The notes under the pieces are model-generated. The model was not told where the DNA came from. It saw only the letters and a list, made by a program, of their open reading frames with translations, and did no database searches. Below are positions 18,094 to 27,899 of a stretch of DNA of 64,000 bases, piece by piece (position 1 is the stretch's first letter; every line of letters starts with the position of its first letter). Source of the DNA: Stenotrophomonas sp. 57 (GTDB lineage Bacteria; Pseudomonadota; Gammaproteobacteria; Xanthomonadales; Xanthomonadaceae); NCBI RefSeq assembly GCF_030291075.1, contig NZ_CP127407.1, forward strand, positions 3,284,001 to 3,348,000, read 5' to 3'. Made by a program: the position numbers and the translations under genes.

Positions 18094-19476
18094 ATGGCTG
18101 TCAGCACGTTCGACGTTTTCAAGATCGGCATTGGCCCGAGCTCCTCGCACACCGTCGGGCCGATGAAGGCCGCCGAGCGATTCATCCACCGCTGGCTGCT
18201 CGACCCGGGTCGCCTGTACGAGGTCGCGCGCATCCGCGCCGATGTCTATGGCTCGCTGGCGCTGACCGGCCGCGGCCATGGCACCGACAAGGCGATCCTG
18301 CTGGGCCTGGAAGGCCAGCGGCCCAACCTGATCGACCCGGACATCATCCCGGCCACGCTGGAGCGCATCCGCAGCAGCAAGCGCATCCAGCTGATGGGCC
18401 AGCACGAGATCGCCTTCGACGAGAAGCGCGACCTGGGCATGAACAAGCGCCAGAAGCTGCCGTACCACACCAATGGCATGCGCTTCACCGCGTACAACGC
18501 CGAGGACGAAGTGATCGCCACCCGCGATTACTACTCCGTCGGTGGTGGCTTCGTGGTCAACCAGGACGACGCGGCCGATGACCGCATCGTGCCCGACGAG
18601 ACCCCGCTGCCCTATCCGTTCAAGAGCGGCGACGAGCTGCTGGCGCAGACCGCGCGCAGCGGCCTGAGCATCGCCCAGCTGATGTTCGAGAACGAGAAGT
18701 GCTGGCGCAGCGAAGACGAGATCCGCGCCAACCTGCGCGAGATCTGGAGCGCCATGCAGTCGTGCGTGGCACGGGGCATCCGCGAGGAAGGCGTGCTGCC
18801 GGGTGGCCTGAAGGTGGGCCGCCGCGCGCCGGCGCTGTACCGCGAGCTGTCATCGAAGCCGGAAGCGGCGATGCGCGATCCGCTGACCACGCTGGACTGG
18901 GTCAACCTCTATGCGCTGGCGGTGAACGAGGAAAACGCCGCCGGTGGTCGCGTGGTCACCGCGCCGACCAACGGTGCGGCCGGCGTGCTGCCGGCGGTGC
19001 TGCACTACTTCGATCGCTTCTGCCCGGGTGCGAACGAGCAGCGCGTGTTCGACTTCCTGCTGACCTCGGCAGCGATCGGCATCCTCTACAAGGAGAACGC
19101 CTCGATCTCCGGCGCCGAAGTGGGCTGCCAGGGTGAAGTGGGCGTGGCCTGCTCGATGGCGGCCGGCGGCCTGGTCGCCGCGCTGGGCGGCAACCCCAGC
19201 CAGATCGAGAACGCCGCGGAAATCGGCATGGAGCACAACCTCGGCCTGACCTGCGACCCGATCGGAGGCCTGGTGCAGATTCCGTGCATCGAGCGCAATG
19301 CGATGGGCGCGGTGAAGGCGATCAACGCCTCGCGCATGGCCATGCGTGGCGACGGCAAGCACAAGGTGTCGCTGGACAAGGTGATCAAGACCATGCGCGA
19401 TACCGGCCGTGACATGCAGGACAAGTACAAGGAAACCAGCCGTGGTGGCCTGGCGGTGAACGTCATCGAGTGCTGA
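18094..19476 (+). CDS. sdaA: L-serine ammonia-lyase, iron-sulfur type (SdaA)
   Basis: Deaminates L-serine to pyruvate and ammonia using a labile [4Fe-4S] cluster instead of PLP. The 460-residue length matches single-chain enzymes, in which the beta-type domain ([12 protein letters not shown] near the N-terminus) is fused to the alpha-type domain. Cluster-binding cysteines can be seen in the [10 protein letters not shown] and T-C-D-P-I-G-G segments, with I-P-C near the end. It stands alone, divergent from the glutaredoxin-like gene and followed by a stable hairpin. Confidence 0.96.
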   Translation: MAVSTFDVFKIGIGPSSSHTVGPMKAAERFIHRWLLDPGRLYEVARIRADVYGSLALTGRGHGTDKAILLGLEGQRPNLIDPDIIPATLERIRSSKRIQLMGQHEIAFDEKRDLGMNKRQKLPYHTNGMRFTAYNAEDEVIATRDYYSVGGGFVVNQDDAADDRIVPDETPLPYPFKSGDELLAQTARSGLSIAQLMFENEKCWRSEDEIRANLREIWSAMQSCVARGIREEGVLPGGLKVGRRAPALYRELSSKPEAAMRDPLTTLDWVNLYALAVNEENAAGGRVVTAPTNGAAGVLPAVLHYFDRFCPGANEQRVFDFLLTSAAIGILYKENASISGAEVGCQGEVGVACSMAAGGLVAALGGNPSQIENAAEIGMEHNLGLTCDPIGGLVQIPCIERNAMGAVKAINASRMAMRGDGKHKVSLDKVIKTMRDTGRDMQDKYKETSRGGLAVNVIEC

Positions 19477-19484
19477 GGGTGGCG

Positions 19485-19509
19485 GGCCCCGGCGCAATGG
19501 CGCCGGGCC
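19485..19509 (+). terminator. Hairpin after sdaA
   Basis: GGCCCCGGCGC, AAT loop, GCGCCGGGCC-type complement just downstream of the sdaA stop. No T-run follows, so termination may be inefficient. Confidence 0.45.
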
Positions 19510-19512
19510 GCA

Positions 19513-19600
19513 GATGGAGTCGACCGTGGGTCGACTGCTCTTCCCTCAGGCCGCGAAAATCCCGCGCTGCGCGCGGTAGCCGACTAACAGTCGACGCTAC
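19513..19600. repeat. Degenerate SMAG-like pair
   Basis: Two GTCGAC-type palindromes: GATGGAGTCGACCGTGGGTC (a SMAG-like unit whose GTAG has decayed to GATG) and, at 19576-19600, an element beginning GTAGCCGACT and ending AGTCGACGCTAC. The GTAG/CTAC ends and central palindromes fit a divergent SMAG subfamily. Confidence 0.55.
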
Positions 19601-19679
19601 CCAGTCGCCCTTGCCGGGTCGGACAACACCGTCACTGCGTTCCGGTTAGGCTCGGGGCTCCCCCGCCCCGGATTGCCCC

Positions 19680-20675
19680 ATGCGCGTGATCGCCGCCGCC
19701 CTGCTTGCCTGCCTTCCGCTGTCCGCCCTCGCCGCGCCCACCTATGGGCCACGCCTGGAGGGCTTCGACTACGGCTATCCGGTGAAGACCTTCGCACTGG
19801 AGTCGCAGCGGCAGTCGCTGGAAATGGCCTACCTGGATATCGCGCCGAAAAAGGCACCGGCCGGCGTCGTGGTGCTTCTGCATGGCAAGAACTTCTGTGC
19901 GGCCACCTGGAAGGAATCGATCAAGCCACTGATCGCCGCCGGCTACCGGGTGATTGCCCCGGACCAGGTGGGCTTCTGCAAGTCCAGCAAGCCCGAGCGC
20001 TACCAGTACACGTTCGCGCAGCTGGCCGCCAACACCCATGCGTTGCTGCAGCAGCTGCAGCTGGGTGATGTGCCGGTGCACCTGGTCGGCCACTCGATGG
20101 GCGGCATGCTGGCGGTGCGCTACGCGCTGATGTACCCGCAGGACCTGCGCAGCCTGTCGCTGGTCAACCCGATCGGACTGGAAGACTGGAAAGCGCTGGG
20201 TGTGCCATGGCGCAGCGTGGATACGTGGTATGCCGGCGAGTTGAACATCAGCTATGACAGCATCCGGCGCTACCAGCTGGAGGTGTACTACGATGGCAAA
20301 TGGAAGCCAGCCTACGAGCCGTGGGCACGCATGCAGTCAGGCATGTACGAAGGCCCAGGCAAACAGGCCGTTGCGTGGAGCCAGGCACTGGCCTCGGACA
20401 TGGTGTTCAACCAGCCGGTGGTCTACGAACTCAAGAACGTGCAGGTACCGACCACGTTGTTCATCGGCCAGAAGGACCGCACTGCGATCGGCCGGGACCT
20501 GGCGCCGCCGACGGTGAAGGCGACGCTGGGCAATTACCCGGTGCTCGGCAAGGCCGCAGCGGCCGCCATTCCCGGCGCAACGCTGGTCGAGTTCGCCGAA
20601 CTGGGCCATTCGCCGCAGGTGCAGGACCCGAAGCAGTTCAATGCCGCGTTGCTGAAGGCATTGAAGGCGCATTGA
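19680..20675 (+). CDS. Secreted alpha/beta hydrolase
   Basis: A 331-residue serine hydrolase with an N-terminal signal peptide (MRVIAAALLACLPLSALA), so it is probably periplasmic. The alpha/beta-fold catalytic set is complete: nucleophile elbow G-H-S-M-G-G, acid in G-Q-K-D-R-T, and histidine in E-L-G-H-S-P. The oxyanion strand L-L-H-G-K-N is also present. The closest functional type cannot be decided; related proteins are annotated as generic hydrolases, haloalkane dehalogenase-like enzymes or lactonases. It converges on hom across a SMAG dimer. Confidence 0.85.
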   Translation: MRVIAAALLACLPLSALAAPTYGPRLEGFDYGYPVKTFALESQRQSLEMAYLDIAPKKAPAGVVVLLHGKNFCAATWKESIKPLIAAGYRVIAPDQVGFCKSSKPERYQYTFAQLAANTHALLQQLQLGDVPVHLVGHSMGGMLAVRYALMYPQDLRSLSLVNPIGLEDWKALGVPWRSVDTWYAGELNISYDSIRRYQLEVYYDGKWKPAYEPWARMQSGMYEGPGKQAVAWSQALASDMVFNQPVVYELKNVQVPTTLFIGQKDRTAIGRDLAPPTVKATLGNYPVLGKAAAAAIPGATLVEFAELGHSPQVQDPKQFNAALLKALKAH

Positions 20676-20689
20676 ACGGCAGCCCCCCT

Positions 20690-20768
20690 GTAGAGCCGAG
20701 CCCATGCTCGGCTCATCCGGCAGGAGGGGGATTCTGTCAGGGGCAGCCGAGCATGGGCTCGGCTCTAC
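20690..20768. repeat. SMAG inverted dimer
   Basis: Forward unit GTAGAGCCGAGCCCATGCTC..., about 30 bases of spacer, and a reverse unit ending GGGCTCGGCTCTAC. It lies between the convergent hydrolase and hom genes and is the only obvious candidate for bidirectional termination there. Confidence 0.9.
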
Positions 20769-20781
20769 AGAAGCGGTGCGC

Positions 20782-21849
20782 TCATCCCACGATCCGCAGC
20801 ACGTCATCCAGCAACGCAGCCGCAGTCACCTCAGCGCCCGCACCCGGGCCCTGGATCAACAACGGCTGGCGCTGATAGCGATCACTGTGGATGGCCACGC
20901 GGTTGTCGGTGCCTGCGCCCTGTGCCAGCGGATGATTGGCCGGCAGCTCGCGCAGGCCCACCTGCGCACCCTCGCCATCGACACGACCAACGAAACGCAG
21001 CACGTGGCCGTTGTCGCGCGCCTGCTGCCAACGTGCCTGCAGCGGCGCATCCAGCTGTTCCAGCGCGCCCACCGCTTCCTCCAGCGGCAATGCTGCCAGC
21101 GCCGCGGGTACCAGCGAATCCACCTGCACCTGCGCGGCATCCAGCGCCAGCCCGCTGCTGCGCGCCAGGATCAGCAGCTTGCGCCGCACGTCTTCGCCGG
21201 ACAGGTCCAGGCGCGGATCGGGCTCGGTGTAGCCGGCTGCCAGCGCCTCGCGCACCGCCGCCGAGAACGGCGACTGGCCGTCGTAACGATGGAACAGCCA
21301 TGCCAATGAACCGGACAGCACACCCTCGATGGCATGGATGTGATCGCCCCCGGCCACCAGTGCACGCAGGCTGCTCAACAGCGGCAGGCCCGCGCCCACC
21401 GTCGCGCTGTCGCCATAACGCGCGCCACTGTCGGCGCAACTTTCGGCAATCGCCTGCGCGCGTGCCAGCTGCGCACCACGGCCCAGCTTGTTGGCGGTCA
21501 CCACGTGCACGCCGCGCGCCAGCCACTGCACGTGGCGCGCGGCCACGTCCTCGCTGGCGGTGGCGTCGACCACCACGTCGCCACGCTCCAGTCCTTCGGC
21601 ACTCGCCCACGGCGGCGAACTCTGGCCATCGCGTGGTGCACGCCGTGCCAGCTCCAGCGGCAACGCCAGATCACGATCGATCTCCAGCGCAGTGCGTGAA
21701 TTGGCCAGCCACTGCACGCTGGGCAGTTCCAGCCCGCGCGCCCGCAATGCCTGGTAACGCTGCACGAAGGCCGAGCCGACCGTGCCAGTACCGAGCAGCG
21801 CCAGGCGTCCCACGCCCAGCGCAGGAATGTCAGCGGCGAGCGCGCTCAT
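20782..21849 (-). CDS. hom: Homoserine dehydrogenase
   Basis: Reduces aspartate semialdehyde to homoserine with NAD(P)H. The 355-residue protein is the stand-alone dehydrogenase related to the C-terminal half of ThrA/MetL: Rossmann motif L-L-G-T-G-T-V-G-S-A-F near the start, V-V-T-A-N-K in the middle, and a substrate-domain region with G-V-L-S-G-S and E-P-D-P-R-L-D-L-S-G-E-D. No aspartokinase or ACT domain is attached. Its start overlaps the metB stop by four bases (ATGA), so it is the third gene of a methionine operon. Confidence 0.93.
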   Translation of the reverse strand: MSALAADIPALGVGRLALLGTGTVGSAFVQRYQALRARGLELPSVQWLANSRTALEIDRDLALPLELARRAPRDGQSSPPWASAEGLERGDVVVDATASEDVAARHVQWLARGVHVVTANKLGRGAQLARAQAIAESCADSGARYGDSATVGAGLPLLSSLRALVAGGDHIHAIEGVLSGSLAWLFHRYDGQSPFSAAVREALAAGYTEPDPRLDLSGEDVRRKLLILARSSGLALDAAQVQVDSLVPAALAALPLEEAVGALEQLDAPLQARWQQARDNGHVLRFVGRVDGEGAQVGLRELPANHPLAQGAGTDNRVAIHSDRYQRQPLLIQGPGAGAEVTAAALLDDVLRIVG

Positions 21850-23081
21850 GCATCCACCACCTGTTTGCGGCGCGCAGCCGCATCAATCACCGCTTCGGCG
21901 CGCTGCAGCGCGGCGCCCAGATCGGCCAGCAGGTCACGCTCGGCCTCGATGCCCACCGACAGGCGCAGCAGGCCTTCGCTGATGCCGGCGGCGGCACGCG
22001 CTTCGGCCGTCATCGCCGCATGGGTCATGGTGGCCGGATGCGCGACGAGGCTTTCGACGCCGCCCAGCGATTCGGCCAGGGTGAAACAGCGCAGGCCATC
22101 GACAAAGGCACGCACTGCGGCATACGGATCGTCGCCTTCGCAGTCAGCCAGCTCGAACGACAGCATCGCGCCGAAACCACTCTGCTGGCGGGCAGCGATG
22201 GCGTGGCCCGGGTGATCGACCAGACCCGGATAATGGACGCGGCCGACCGCCGGATGCTGGTCCAGCAACGCAACGATCGACGCGGTGTTCTCCTGGTGCA
22301 CGCGCAGGCGCGCATCCAGCGTGCGCAGGCCGCGCAGGGTCAGGAAGGCATCGAACGGCGAACCCGTCAGGCCCAGCGCGTTGCCCCACCACACCAGCTG
22401 CTCGTGCACTGCCGGATCGCGCGCGACTACCGCGCCGCCCACCACATCGCTGTGGCCGTTGATGTACTTGGTGGTGGAATGCAGCACCAGATCCGCACCG
22501 AACGACAGCGGTTGCTGCAGGGCCGGCGACAGGAAGGTGTTGTCGACCACCACCAGGGCACCGGCCTTGTGCGCGGCATCGATGACAAAGCGCAGGTCGG
22601 TGATGCGCAGCAGCGGGTTGGACGGGGTTTCCACCAGCACCAGCTTCGGCTGGGTGGCCAGCGCCTGCGCCAGCGCGCGCGGATCGGTCAGGTCGGCGGT
22701 GACCAGTTCGAAGTGGCCCTTCTTTGCCAGCGCATTGAACAGGCGCCAGCTGCCACCATAGGCATCGTGCGGCACCACCAGGGTATCGCCCGGTTGCAGC
22801 AGTGCGTTCAGCACCAGGTTGATCGCACCCATGCCGGTGGCGGTGATCACGCCACCCGCGCCGCCTTCCAGCTCGGCCAGCGCTTCACCCAGCAGGTCGC
22901 GGGTAGGGTTGCCACTGCGTGTGTAGTCGTACTGGCGCTTGTTGCCGAAGCCTGCGAAGCTGAAGTTCGACGACAGCACGATCGGCGGCGTGACCGCGCC
23001 ATGCGCGGTGTCGCGATCGATGCCGGCACGGACGGCGGCAGTGGTGCGGCTACAGGACGGCTCGTTGGCGTGCAGGCTCAT
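21846..23081 (-). CDS. metB: Cystathionine gamma-synthase MetB
   Basis: PLP enzyme of the Cys/Met metabolism family that joins an acyl-homoserine with cysteine to make cystathionine. At 411 residues it has family-like length. The segments Y-T-R-S-G-N-P-T-R, A-T-G-M-G-A-I-N, V-V-D-N-T-F-L-S-P and S-T-T-K-Y-I-N-G-H (which holds the PLP lysine) are intact, as is S-L-G-G-V-E-S-L near the C-terminus. Overlaps of four bases with both metX and hom indicate translational coupling. An O-acylhomoserine sulfhydrylase activity cannot be excluded from sequence alone. Confidence 0.93.
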   Translation of the reverse strand: MSLHANEPSCSRTTAAVRAGIDRDTAHGAVTPPIVLSSNFSFAGFGNKRQYDYTRSGNPTRDLLGEALAELEGGAGGVITATGMGAINLVLNALLQPGDTLVVPHDAYGGSWRLFNALAKKGHFELVTADLTDPRALAQALATQPKLVLVETPSNPLLRITDLRFVIDAAHKAGALVVVDNTFLSPALQQPLSFGADLVLHSTTKYINGHSDVVGGAVVARDPAVHEQLVWWGNALGLTGSPFDAFLTLRGLRTLDARLRVHQENTASIVALLDQHPAVGRVHYPGLVDHPGHAIAARQQSGFGAMLSFELADCEGDDPYAAVRAFVDGLRCFTLAESLGGVESLVAHPATMTHAAMTAEARAAAGISEGLLRLSVGIEAERDLLADLGAALQRAEAVIDAAARRKQVVDA

Positions 23082-24109
23082 GCGGACTCTCCAGAGGTGC
23101 GGAAGGCGGTGGCCAGGATCGCGTCGATGCGATCGGCTTCTTTGAGGAAGGCGTCGTGGCCGTAGGGCGAACGCAGCACGCGCAGGCTGCCGCGCGGTCC
23201 CAGCCCCTCGACCAGGCCGACCAGGTCGGCCAGCGGCACCAGGCGGTCACCTTCCACGGCCACCACCACGGTCGGCGGCAGGATGGCGGCGGGGTCGACG
23301 CGGTGCAGGTCGATCGATTCGGACAGGCGAAGGTAGGCGGTCACCGGTGTGCGCGCCACGTACTGCGCGCCGGCGGCGTCGAGATAGTCTTCGGCGGCCA
23401 CGCGCACGCGGCCGTTGATCACTTCCGGCGCGGCGTCGAAGCGCTCGCCGAACTCTTCCGGAGTGCGGTAGCTGAGCATGGCGAACTGCCGGGCCAGCGC
23501 CAGGCCATGGTCTTCACCGCACTGCAGCTGGCCCAGCGCGACGGCGCGGCGCTGCAGGGCGCGCCAGGCGGCGGCATACGGGTGCGGTCGGTGTGCACCG
23601 CTGGCCAGCACCAGCTGGCGCACGCGGGCACGATGACGGATCGCGAACTGCTGGCCGACCAGGGCGCCATACGAATAGCCGACGAAGGCCTTCAGCGTGC
23701 GGATGCCCAGATGATCCAGCAGCAGTGCCAGCGCATCGGCCTGGTCGGCGGTATCGATCGGCACGTCCAGCGCACCGTCGGCGCCGATGAAATCGAACGC
23801 CAGCACGCGCAGCTGCTGCGGATCCAGCGTGCGGCCACTGCCGACCAGCTCTTCGGCCCAGCCCTTCTCGCTGAACTGTGCGTTGGAGGCCACATGGCGA
23901 TGCGCGGAGATGCCGCCGGCCAGCACCACCACCGGCGCGTTGGCCGGGCCGACCCACTCATAGCGCAGGCGCACCGGGCTGGGGCCGGCATGACGCATCG
24001 ACAGCACCGCGGCGAACTCACCGCGCTCGGCATGCACACGGTCTTCGACCGGCACGCTGACGGGGACAAAGGGTTCGGGGCGAACGGCAGTACTGGCGGC
24101 GAAGCTCAT
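23078..24109 (-). CDS. metX: MetX-family homoserine O-acyltransferase
   Basis: A 343-residue alpha/beta-hydrolase-fold acyltransferase that activates homoserine at the first committed step of methionine synthesis. The nucleophile is in G-Y-S-Y-G-A, the acid in V-E-G-D-R-L, and the histidine in P-Y-G-H-D. The segment V-V-L-A-G-G-I-S-A-H-R-H replaces the G-G-N-A-H-V seen in classical MetX. Whether the donor is acetyl-CoA or succinyl-CoA cannot be settled here; MetX relatives in xanthomonads often prefer succinyl-CoA. It is first in the metX-metB-hom operon, directly after a SAM-I riboswitch, and its stop overlaps the metB start. Confidence 0.85.
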   Translation of the reverse strand: MSFAASTAVRPEPFVPVSVPVEDRVHAERGEFAAVLSMRHAGPSPVRLRYEWVGPANAPVVVLAGGISAHRHVASNAQFSEKGWAEELVGSGRTLDPQQLRVLAFDFIGADGALDVPIDTADQADALALLLDHLGIRTLKAFVGYSYGALVGQQFAIRHRARVRQLVLASGAHRPHPYAAAWRALQRRAVALGQLQCGEDHGLALARQFAMLSYRTPEEFGERFDAAPEVINGRVRVAAEDYLDAAGAQYVARTPVTAYLRLSESIDLHRVDPAAILPPTVVVAVEGDRLVPLADLVGLVEGLGPRGSLRVLRSPYGHDAFLKEADRIDAILATAFRTSGESA

Positions 24110-24186
24110 GGCGGGATCCGGTTGGGGAATCGGCCATCGAGCCTTCGCGGGGCCCGCGTTCGAGATGCACGTGTGGTGCATGGTTC

Positions 24187-24306
24187 GAACCATCTTTCGG
24201 TGGACGCCACGGTCCCCGCAGGATTTGGCACCTACGCGGACGCTTGCGCATCCGCGGGCTGCCCCGGCTTCAAAGGGCCTGTCCCTCTGCCGGTCTCGAT
24301 GGTGAG
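24187..24306 (-). promoter_or_regulatory. SAM-I (S-box) riboswitch of the metX-metB-hom operon
   Basis: On the minus strand the leader has all S-box landmarks in order: P1 strand CACCATC, then CCGGC-AGAGGGACAGGCCC with GAAGCCGG closing P2, GGGCAGCCC, the P3 stem CGCGGATGC-GCAA-GCGTCCGCG, the conserved GGTGCCAAATCCTGC, P4 GGGGAC/GTCC, and the returning P1 strand GATGGTT. SAM binding to this class normally shuts down expression of methionine genes. It ends about 80 bases before the metX ATG. A small hairpin (ATGCACCACACGTGCAT) follows P1 and may be part of the expression platform. Confidence 0.9.
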
Positions 24307-24453
24307 GCCACGATGCCAGCCCTTCCGGGCACTGTCAATCCCTTCATGCGGATAAAGCGATGAATATTTTCATCCCAGGTATGCGAGGGGCGTCGCGGTC
24401 GTTCCGTTCAGGATCCGGTACAGTCCCGGCGGTCCCTGCCGCTGGAACCGCCG

Positions 24454-25338
24454 ATGCCACGCCTGCCCCTGACCTGCCTGCTGCTGCCCCTGCTGGCGAG
24501 TGCGACGGCCAGCGCCGGCGACTGGCGACAGGGCTGGGGACTGGTGCCTCCTCCTGCTTCTGCCGCCCGCGCAGGCGATTCCGAGGCTGCCGCACCGATG
24601 GCCCACCTGCGCCTGCAGCCGATCGGCGAGCAATGGCAGGCCCGCGTGGACAACACCCTGGCCGGCCCGTTGCAGGTCGAGCTGCGCGCGGCCCCCGGGC
24701 ACCCGGTCGACGGCCTGCCGGTGCAGACGCTGATCCAGGGTGACGGCAGCCTGGTGGTCGGCCACCTGCCCGCGCCGGTCAACGGCCGGATGCTGGACCT
24801 GCGCCTGCAGTCGGTGCCGGGCAACCCTGCCGCACAGGCCGAGGACGTGGCCTATCGCCTGCCCTTCGATGATGCGCGCCCGCGCGTAGACCAGGCCCCG
24901 CAAGGCCGGTTCAGCCACGATGACGAAGAGAACCGCGACGCGGTCGACTTCGCGCTGCCTGAAGGCACGTTGGTGATGGCCGCACGCGAGGGCACGGTGA
25001 TGCAGATCCAGGATGGCTTCCGTGGCAACGGCCAGGACCGCGAACGCGATGGCGCCCGTGCCAATTTCATCCGCGTGCTGCACAGCGACGGCAGCATGGC
25101 CCTGTACGGCCACCTGCAGGCGGGCGGCATGCGCGTGCGCCGTGGCCAGGCGGTGGGAGCCGGGCAACCCCTCGGCCTGTCCGGCAACAGTGGCTACAGC
25201 AGCGCCCCACACCTGCACTTCGTGGTACAGGTCAACCGCGGCATGGGCCTGCGCTCGGTGCCGGCGCGCATCTTCACCGAACAGGGCCAGCTGCAGTTCG
25301 CCCGCCAGGGCGAGGCCGACGGTGGCACCGGGCGCTGA
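24454..25338 (+). CDS. Secreted M23-family peptidase (LytM-like)
   Basis: A 294-residue periplasmic protein with a signal peptide (cleavage after A-T-A-S-A). The C-terminal half is an M23 (lysostaphin/LytM) domain. The first metal ligands lie in F-S-H-D-D-E-E-N-R-D-A-V-D-F, with the expected H and D. Y-G-H-L and the final H-L-H-F supply the remaining catalytic and metal residues. The set is therefore complete and a peptidoglycan endopeptidase activity is plausible. The N-terminal 130 residues form an immunoglobulin-like beta region without a recognised name. Confidence 0.85.
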   Translation: MPRLPLTCLLLPLLASATASAGDWRQGWGLVPPPASAARAGDSEAAAPMAHLRLQPIGEQWQARVDNTLAGPLQVELRAAPGHPVDGLPVQTLIQGDGSLVVGHLPAPVNGRMLDLRLQSVPGNPAAQAEDVAYRLPFDDARPRVDQAPQGRFSHDDEENRDAVDFALPEGTLVMAAREGTVMQIQDGFRGNGQDRERDGARANFIRVLHSDGSMALYGHLQAGGMRVRRGQAVGAGQPLGLSGNSGYSSAPHLHFVVQVNRGMGLRSVPARIFTEQGQLQFARQGEADGGTGR

Positions 25339-25352
25339 CCGGCCCCGGCCGG

Positions 25353-25358
25353 TATAAT
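25353..25358 (+). promoter_or_regulatory. -10 box of prfC
   Basis: A consensus TATAAT lies 46 bases upstream of the prfC ATG in a short intergenic gap. No clear -35 box precedes it. Confidence 0.5.
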
Positions 25359-25404
25359 CGGGCGCTTATCTCTTTGAAAAGCGCCCCGGGCGGGCGCCAC
25401 TGCC

Positions 25405-27009
25405 ATGTCCGAAGTCGCCAACGAAGCGTCGCGTCGCCGCACCTTCGCCATCATCTCCCACCCTGACGCCGGCAAGACCACGCTGACCGAAAAGCTGCTG
25501 CTGTTCGGAGGCGCGATCCAGATGGCCGGTTCGGTCAAGGGCCGCAAGGCCGCCCGCCATGCAACGTCCGACTGGATGGCGCTGGAAAAGGAACGCGGCA
25601 TCTCGGTCACCTCCTCGGTGATGCAGTTCCCCTACGAAGGCAAGATCGTCAACCTGCTCGACACCCCCGGCCATGCCGACTTCGGCGAGGACACCTACCG
25701 CGTGCTCACTGCGGTGGACTCGGCGCTGATGGTGATCGACGTGGCCAAGGGCGTGGAAGAGCGCACCATCAAGCTGATGGAAGTCTGCCGACTGCGCGAC
25801 ACCCCGATCATGACCTTCATCAACAAGCTCGACCGCGAGGGCAAGGACCCGATCGAGCTGCTGGATGAAGTGGAAACCGTGCTGGGCATCCAGTGCGCCC
25901 CGGTCACCTGGCCGATCGGCATGGGCCAGCGCCTGAAGGGCGTGGTGCATCTGCTCACCGGCGAAGTGCACCTGTATGAACCGGGCCGCAACTTCACCCG
26001 CCAGGACTCGACCATCTTCCCGTCCATCGATGCGCCCGGCCTGGCCGAGAAGATCGGTGCACAGATGCTGGCCGACCTGCGCGACGAACTGGAACTGGTG
26101 CAGGGCGCCAGCCACCCGTTCGACCTGGAGGCCTACCGCGCCGGTAAGCAGACCCCGGTGTTCTTCGGCTCGGGCGTGAACAACTTCGGCGTGCAGCCGC
26201 TGCTGGACTTCTTCGTCGAGCATGCGCCGTCGCCGCAGGCACGCTCCACCACCGGCCGCGAGATTGCCCCGGAAGAGAACAAGCTGACCGGCTTCGTGTT
26301 CAAGATCCAGGCCAACATGGATCCTCAGCACCGTGACCGCGTGGCGTTCATGCGCGTCTGCTCGGGCCGTTTCAGCGCCGGCATGAAGACCTTCCACGTG
26401 CGCACCGGCAAGGAAATGAAGCTGGCCAACGCGCTGACCTTCATGGCCAGCGACCGCGAGATCGCCGCCGAGGCGTGGCCAGGCGATGTGATCGGCATCC
26501 ACAACCACGGGACCATCTCCATCGGCGATACCTTCACCGAAGGCGAAGCGGTCACCTTCACCGGTATTCCGAACTTCGCCCCGGAGCTGTTCCGCCGCGC
26601 ACGCCTGCGCGATCCGCTCAAGCTCAAGCAGCTGCAGAAGGGCCTGGCCCAGCTGTCCGAAGAGGGCGCGACCCAGTTCTTCCGCCCGCTGACCAGCAAC
26701 GACCTGATCCTGGGTGCGGTCGGTGTGCTGCAGTTCGACGTGGCCGCTTACCGCCTGAAGGACGAGTACGGCGTGGAAGCCACCTTCGAGCCGGTCAGCG
26801 TGACCACGGCGCGTTGGGTCCACTGCAGCAACGAGAAGAAGCTGGAAGAGTTCCGCGAGAAGAACGCGCTGAACCTGGCACTGGATGCGGCCGGACACCT
26901 GGTCTATCTCGCACCGACCCGGGTCAACCTGCAGTTGGCGCAGGAACGCTCGCCGGACGTGCGCTTCTCGGCCACCCGCGAAGCGGCGCATACGGCTTCG
27001 GTGGGCTGA
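25405..27009 (+). CDS. prfC: Peptide chain release factor 3
   Basis: Translational GTPase that removes RF1/RF2 from the ribosome after termination. The 534-residue protein carries G1 H-P-D-A-G-K-T-T, switch [10 protein letters not shown] and G4 N-K-L-D-R-E, then the RF3-type domains II and III. Length and motifs agree with RF3 rather than EF-G. The ATG at 25405 gives the standard [13 protein letters not shown]-terminus. A short palindrome begins seven bases after the stop. Confidence 0.97.
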   Translation: MSEVANEASRRRTFAIISHPDAGKTTLTEKLLLFGGAIQMAGSVKGRKAARHATSDWMALEKERGISVTSSVMQFPYEGKIVNLLDTPGHADFGEDTYRVLTAVDSALMVIDVAKGVEERTIKLMEVCRLRDTPIMTFINKLDREGKDPIELLDEVETVLGIQCAPVTWPIGMGQRLKGVVHLLTGEVHLYEPGRNFTRQDSTIFPSIDAPGLAEKIGAQMLADLRDELELVQGASHPFDLEAYRAGKQTPVFFGSGVNNFGVQPLLDFFVEHAPSPQARSTTGREIAPEENKLTGFVFKIQANMDPQHRDRVAFMRVCSGRFSAGMKTFHVRTGKEMKLANALTFMASDREIAAEAWPGDVIGIHNHGTISIGDTFTEGEAVTFTGIPNFAPELFRRARLRDPLKLKQLQKGLAQLSEEGATQFFRPLTSNDLILGAVGVLQFDVAAYRLKDEYGVEATFEPVSVTTARWVHCSNEKKLEEFREKNALNLALDAAGHLVYLAPTRVNLQLAQERSPDVRFSATREAAHTASVG

Positions 27010-27015
27010 TGCCAC

Positions 27016-27054
27016 GGGGTCGGATCCCTTTCCGCAGTAAAGGGCTCTGACCCC
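27016..27054. repeat. GGGGTC...GACCCC palindrome (copy 1)
   Basis: An imperfect 39-base palindrome with arms GGGGTCGGATCCCTTT and AAAGGGCTCTGACCCC just after prfC. A second, more perfect copy is at 43646-43686. It could act as a transcript-end hairpin, but no T-run follows. Confidence 0.65.
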
Positions 27055-27185
27055 AGCACCCGTCGCCGGTTCATCCGTGCGACCCGGGGATTCATCCACG
27101 ATACGGTGACCGGCGTGCACGGGCCGCCCATCGCGGCGATGATAGGGGGGCGCGGGTCCCCCTCCCCGCGAACGATGCCTACGCC

Positions 27186-27824
27186 ATGTCCACGACTTCC
27201 GTTGCTTCGATCCGCGAAGAAATCGCCAGCGCCCTGACCCACGGCCTCGGTGCCGTGCTCGCCCTGGGCGCCGGTGCGGTACTGATCACGCTGGCCGCCA
27301 TCTACGGCGATGGCTGGCAGCTGGCCGGCGCGATCGTATTCGGCATTGCGCTGCTGCTGCTGTACACCGCCTCCACCCTGTACCACGCCATCCAGCACCC
27401 GGTCGCCAAGGGCCGGCTGAAGGTGTTCGACCACTGCGCGATCTACGTATTGATCGCCGGCACCTATACCCCGTTCACCCTGATCGGCCTGCGTGGCCCG
27501 TGGGGCTGGGGCCTGTTCGCCGCGATCTGGACCCTGGCCCTGGCCGGGGTGGTGTTCAAGCTGTTCTACACCGGCCGCTTCAAGGCGCTTTCCACCGGCA
27601 TCTACATCGCCATGGGCTGGTTGGTGATCGTGGCGATCAAGCCGATGCTGGCTTCGATCGACGGCTGGACGCTGGGCTGGCTGCTGGCCGGCGGCCTGTC
27701 GTACACGCTGGGCACCTACTTCTATCACCGCGAATCGATCCCCTATTCGCATGCGATCTGGCACCTGTTCGTGATCGGCGGCAGCGTCTGCCACTTCGTC
27801 GCGGTGACCATGCAGGTGCTGTAA
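27186..27824 (+). CDS. Hemolysin III / PAQR family membrane protein
   Basis: A 212-residue seven-helix inner-membrane protein of the TrhA/YqfA (hemolysin III) family, the bacterial relatives of progestin/adipoQ receptors. Conserved metal-site features are visible: E-E-I-A-S-A-L-T-H-G near the N-terminus, S-T-L-Y-H after the second helix, D-H-C-A-I-Y-V-L-I-A-G-T-Y-T-P-F, and the C-terminal H-A-I-W-H-L-F-V. In some bacteria such proteins influence membrane energetics and lipid composition; haemolysis is not implied. It appears to be a single-gene unit. Confidence 0.9.
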   Translation: MSTTSVASIREEIASALTHGLGAVLALGAGAVLITLAAIYGDGWQLAGAIVFGIALLLLYTASTLYHAIQHPVAKGRLKVFDHCAIYVLIAGTYTPFTLIGLRGPWGWGLFAAIWTLALAGVVFKLFYTGRFKALSTGIYIAMGWLVIVAIKPMLASIDGWTLGWLLAGGLSYTLGTYFYHRESIPYSHAIWHLFVIGGSVCHFVAVTMQVL

Positions 27825-27899
27825 CGGCGCGCGGGTTGTGCACACCGCGCACATGGACGCTTCGCGCCCTGTCCACGATGAAGGGGCAACCATGGCGGC

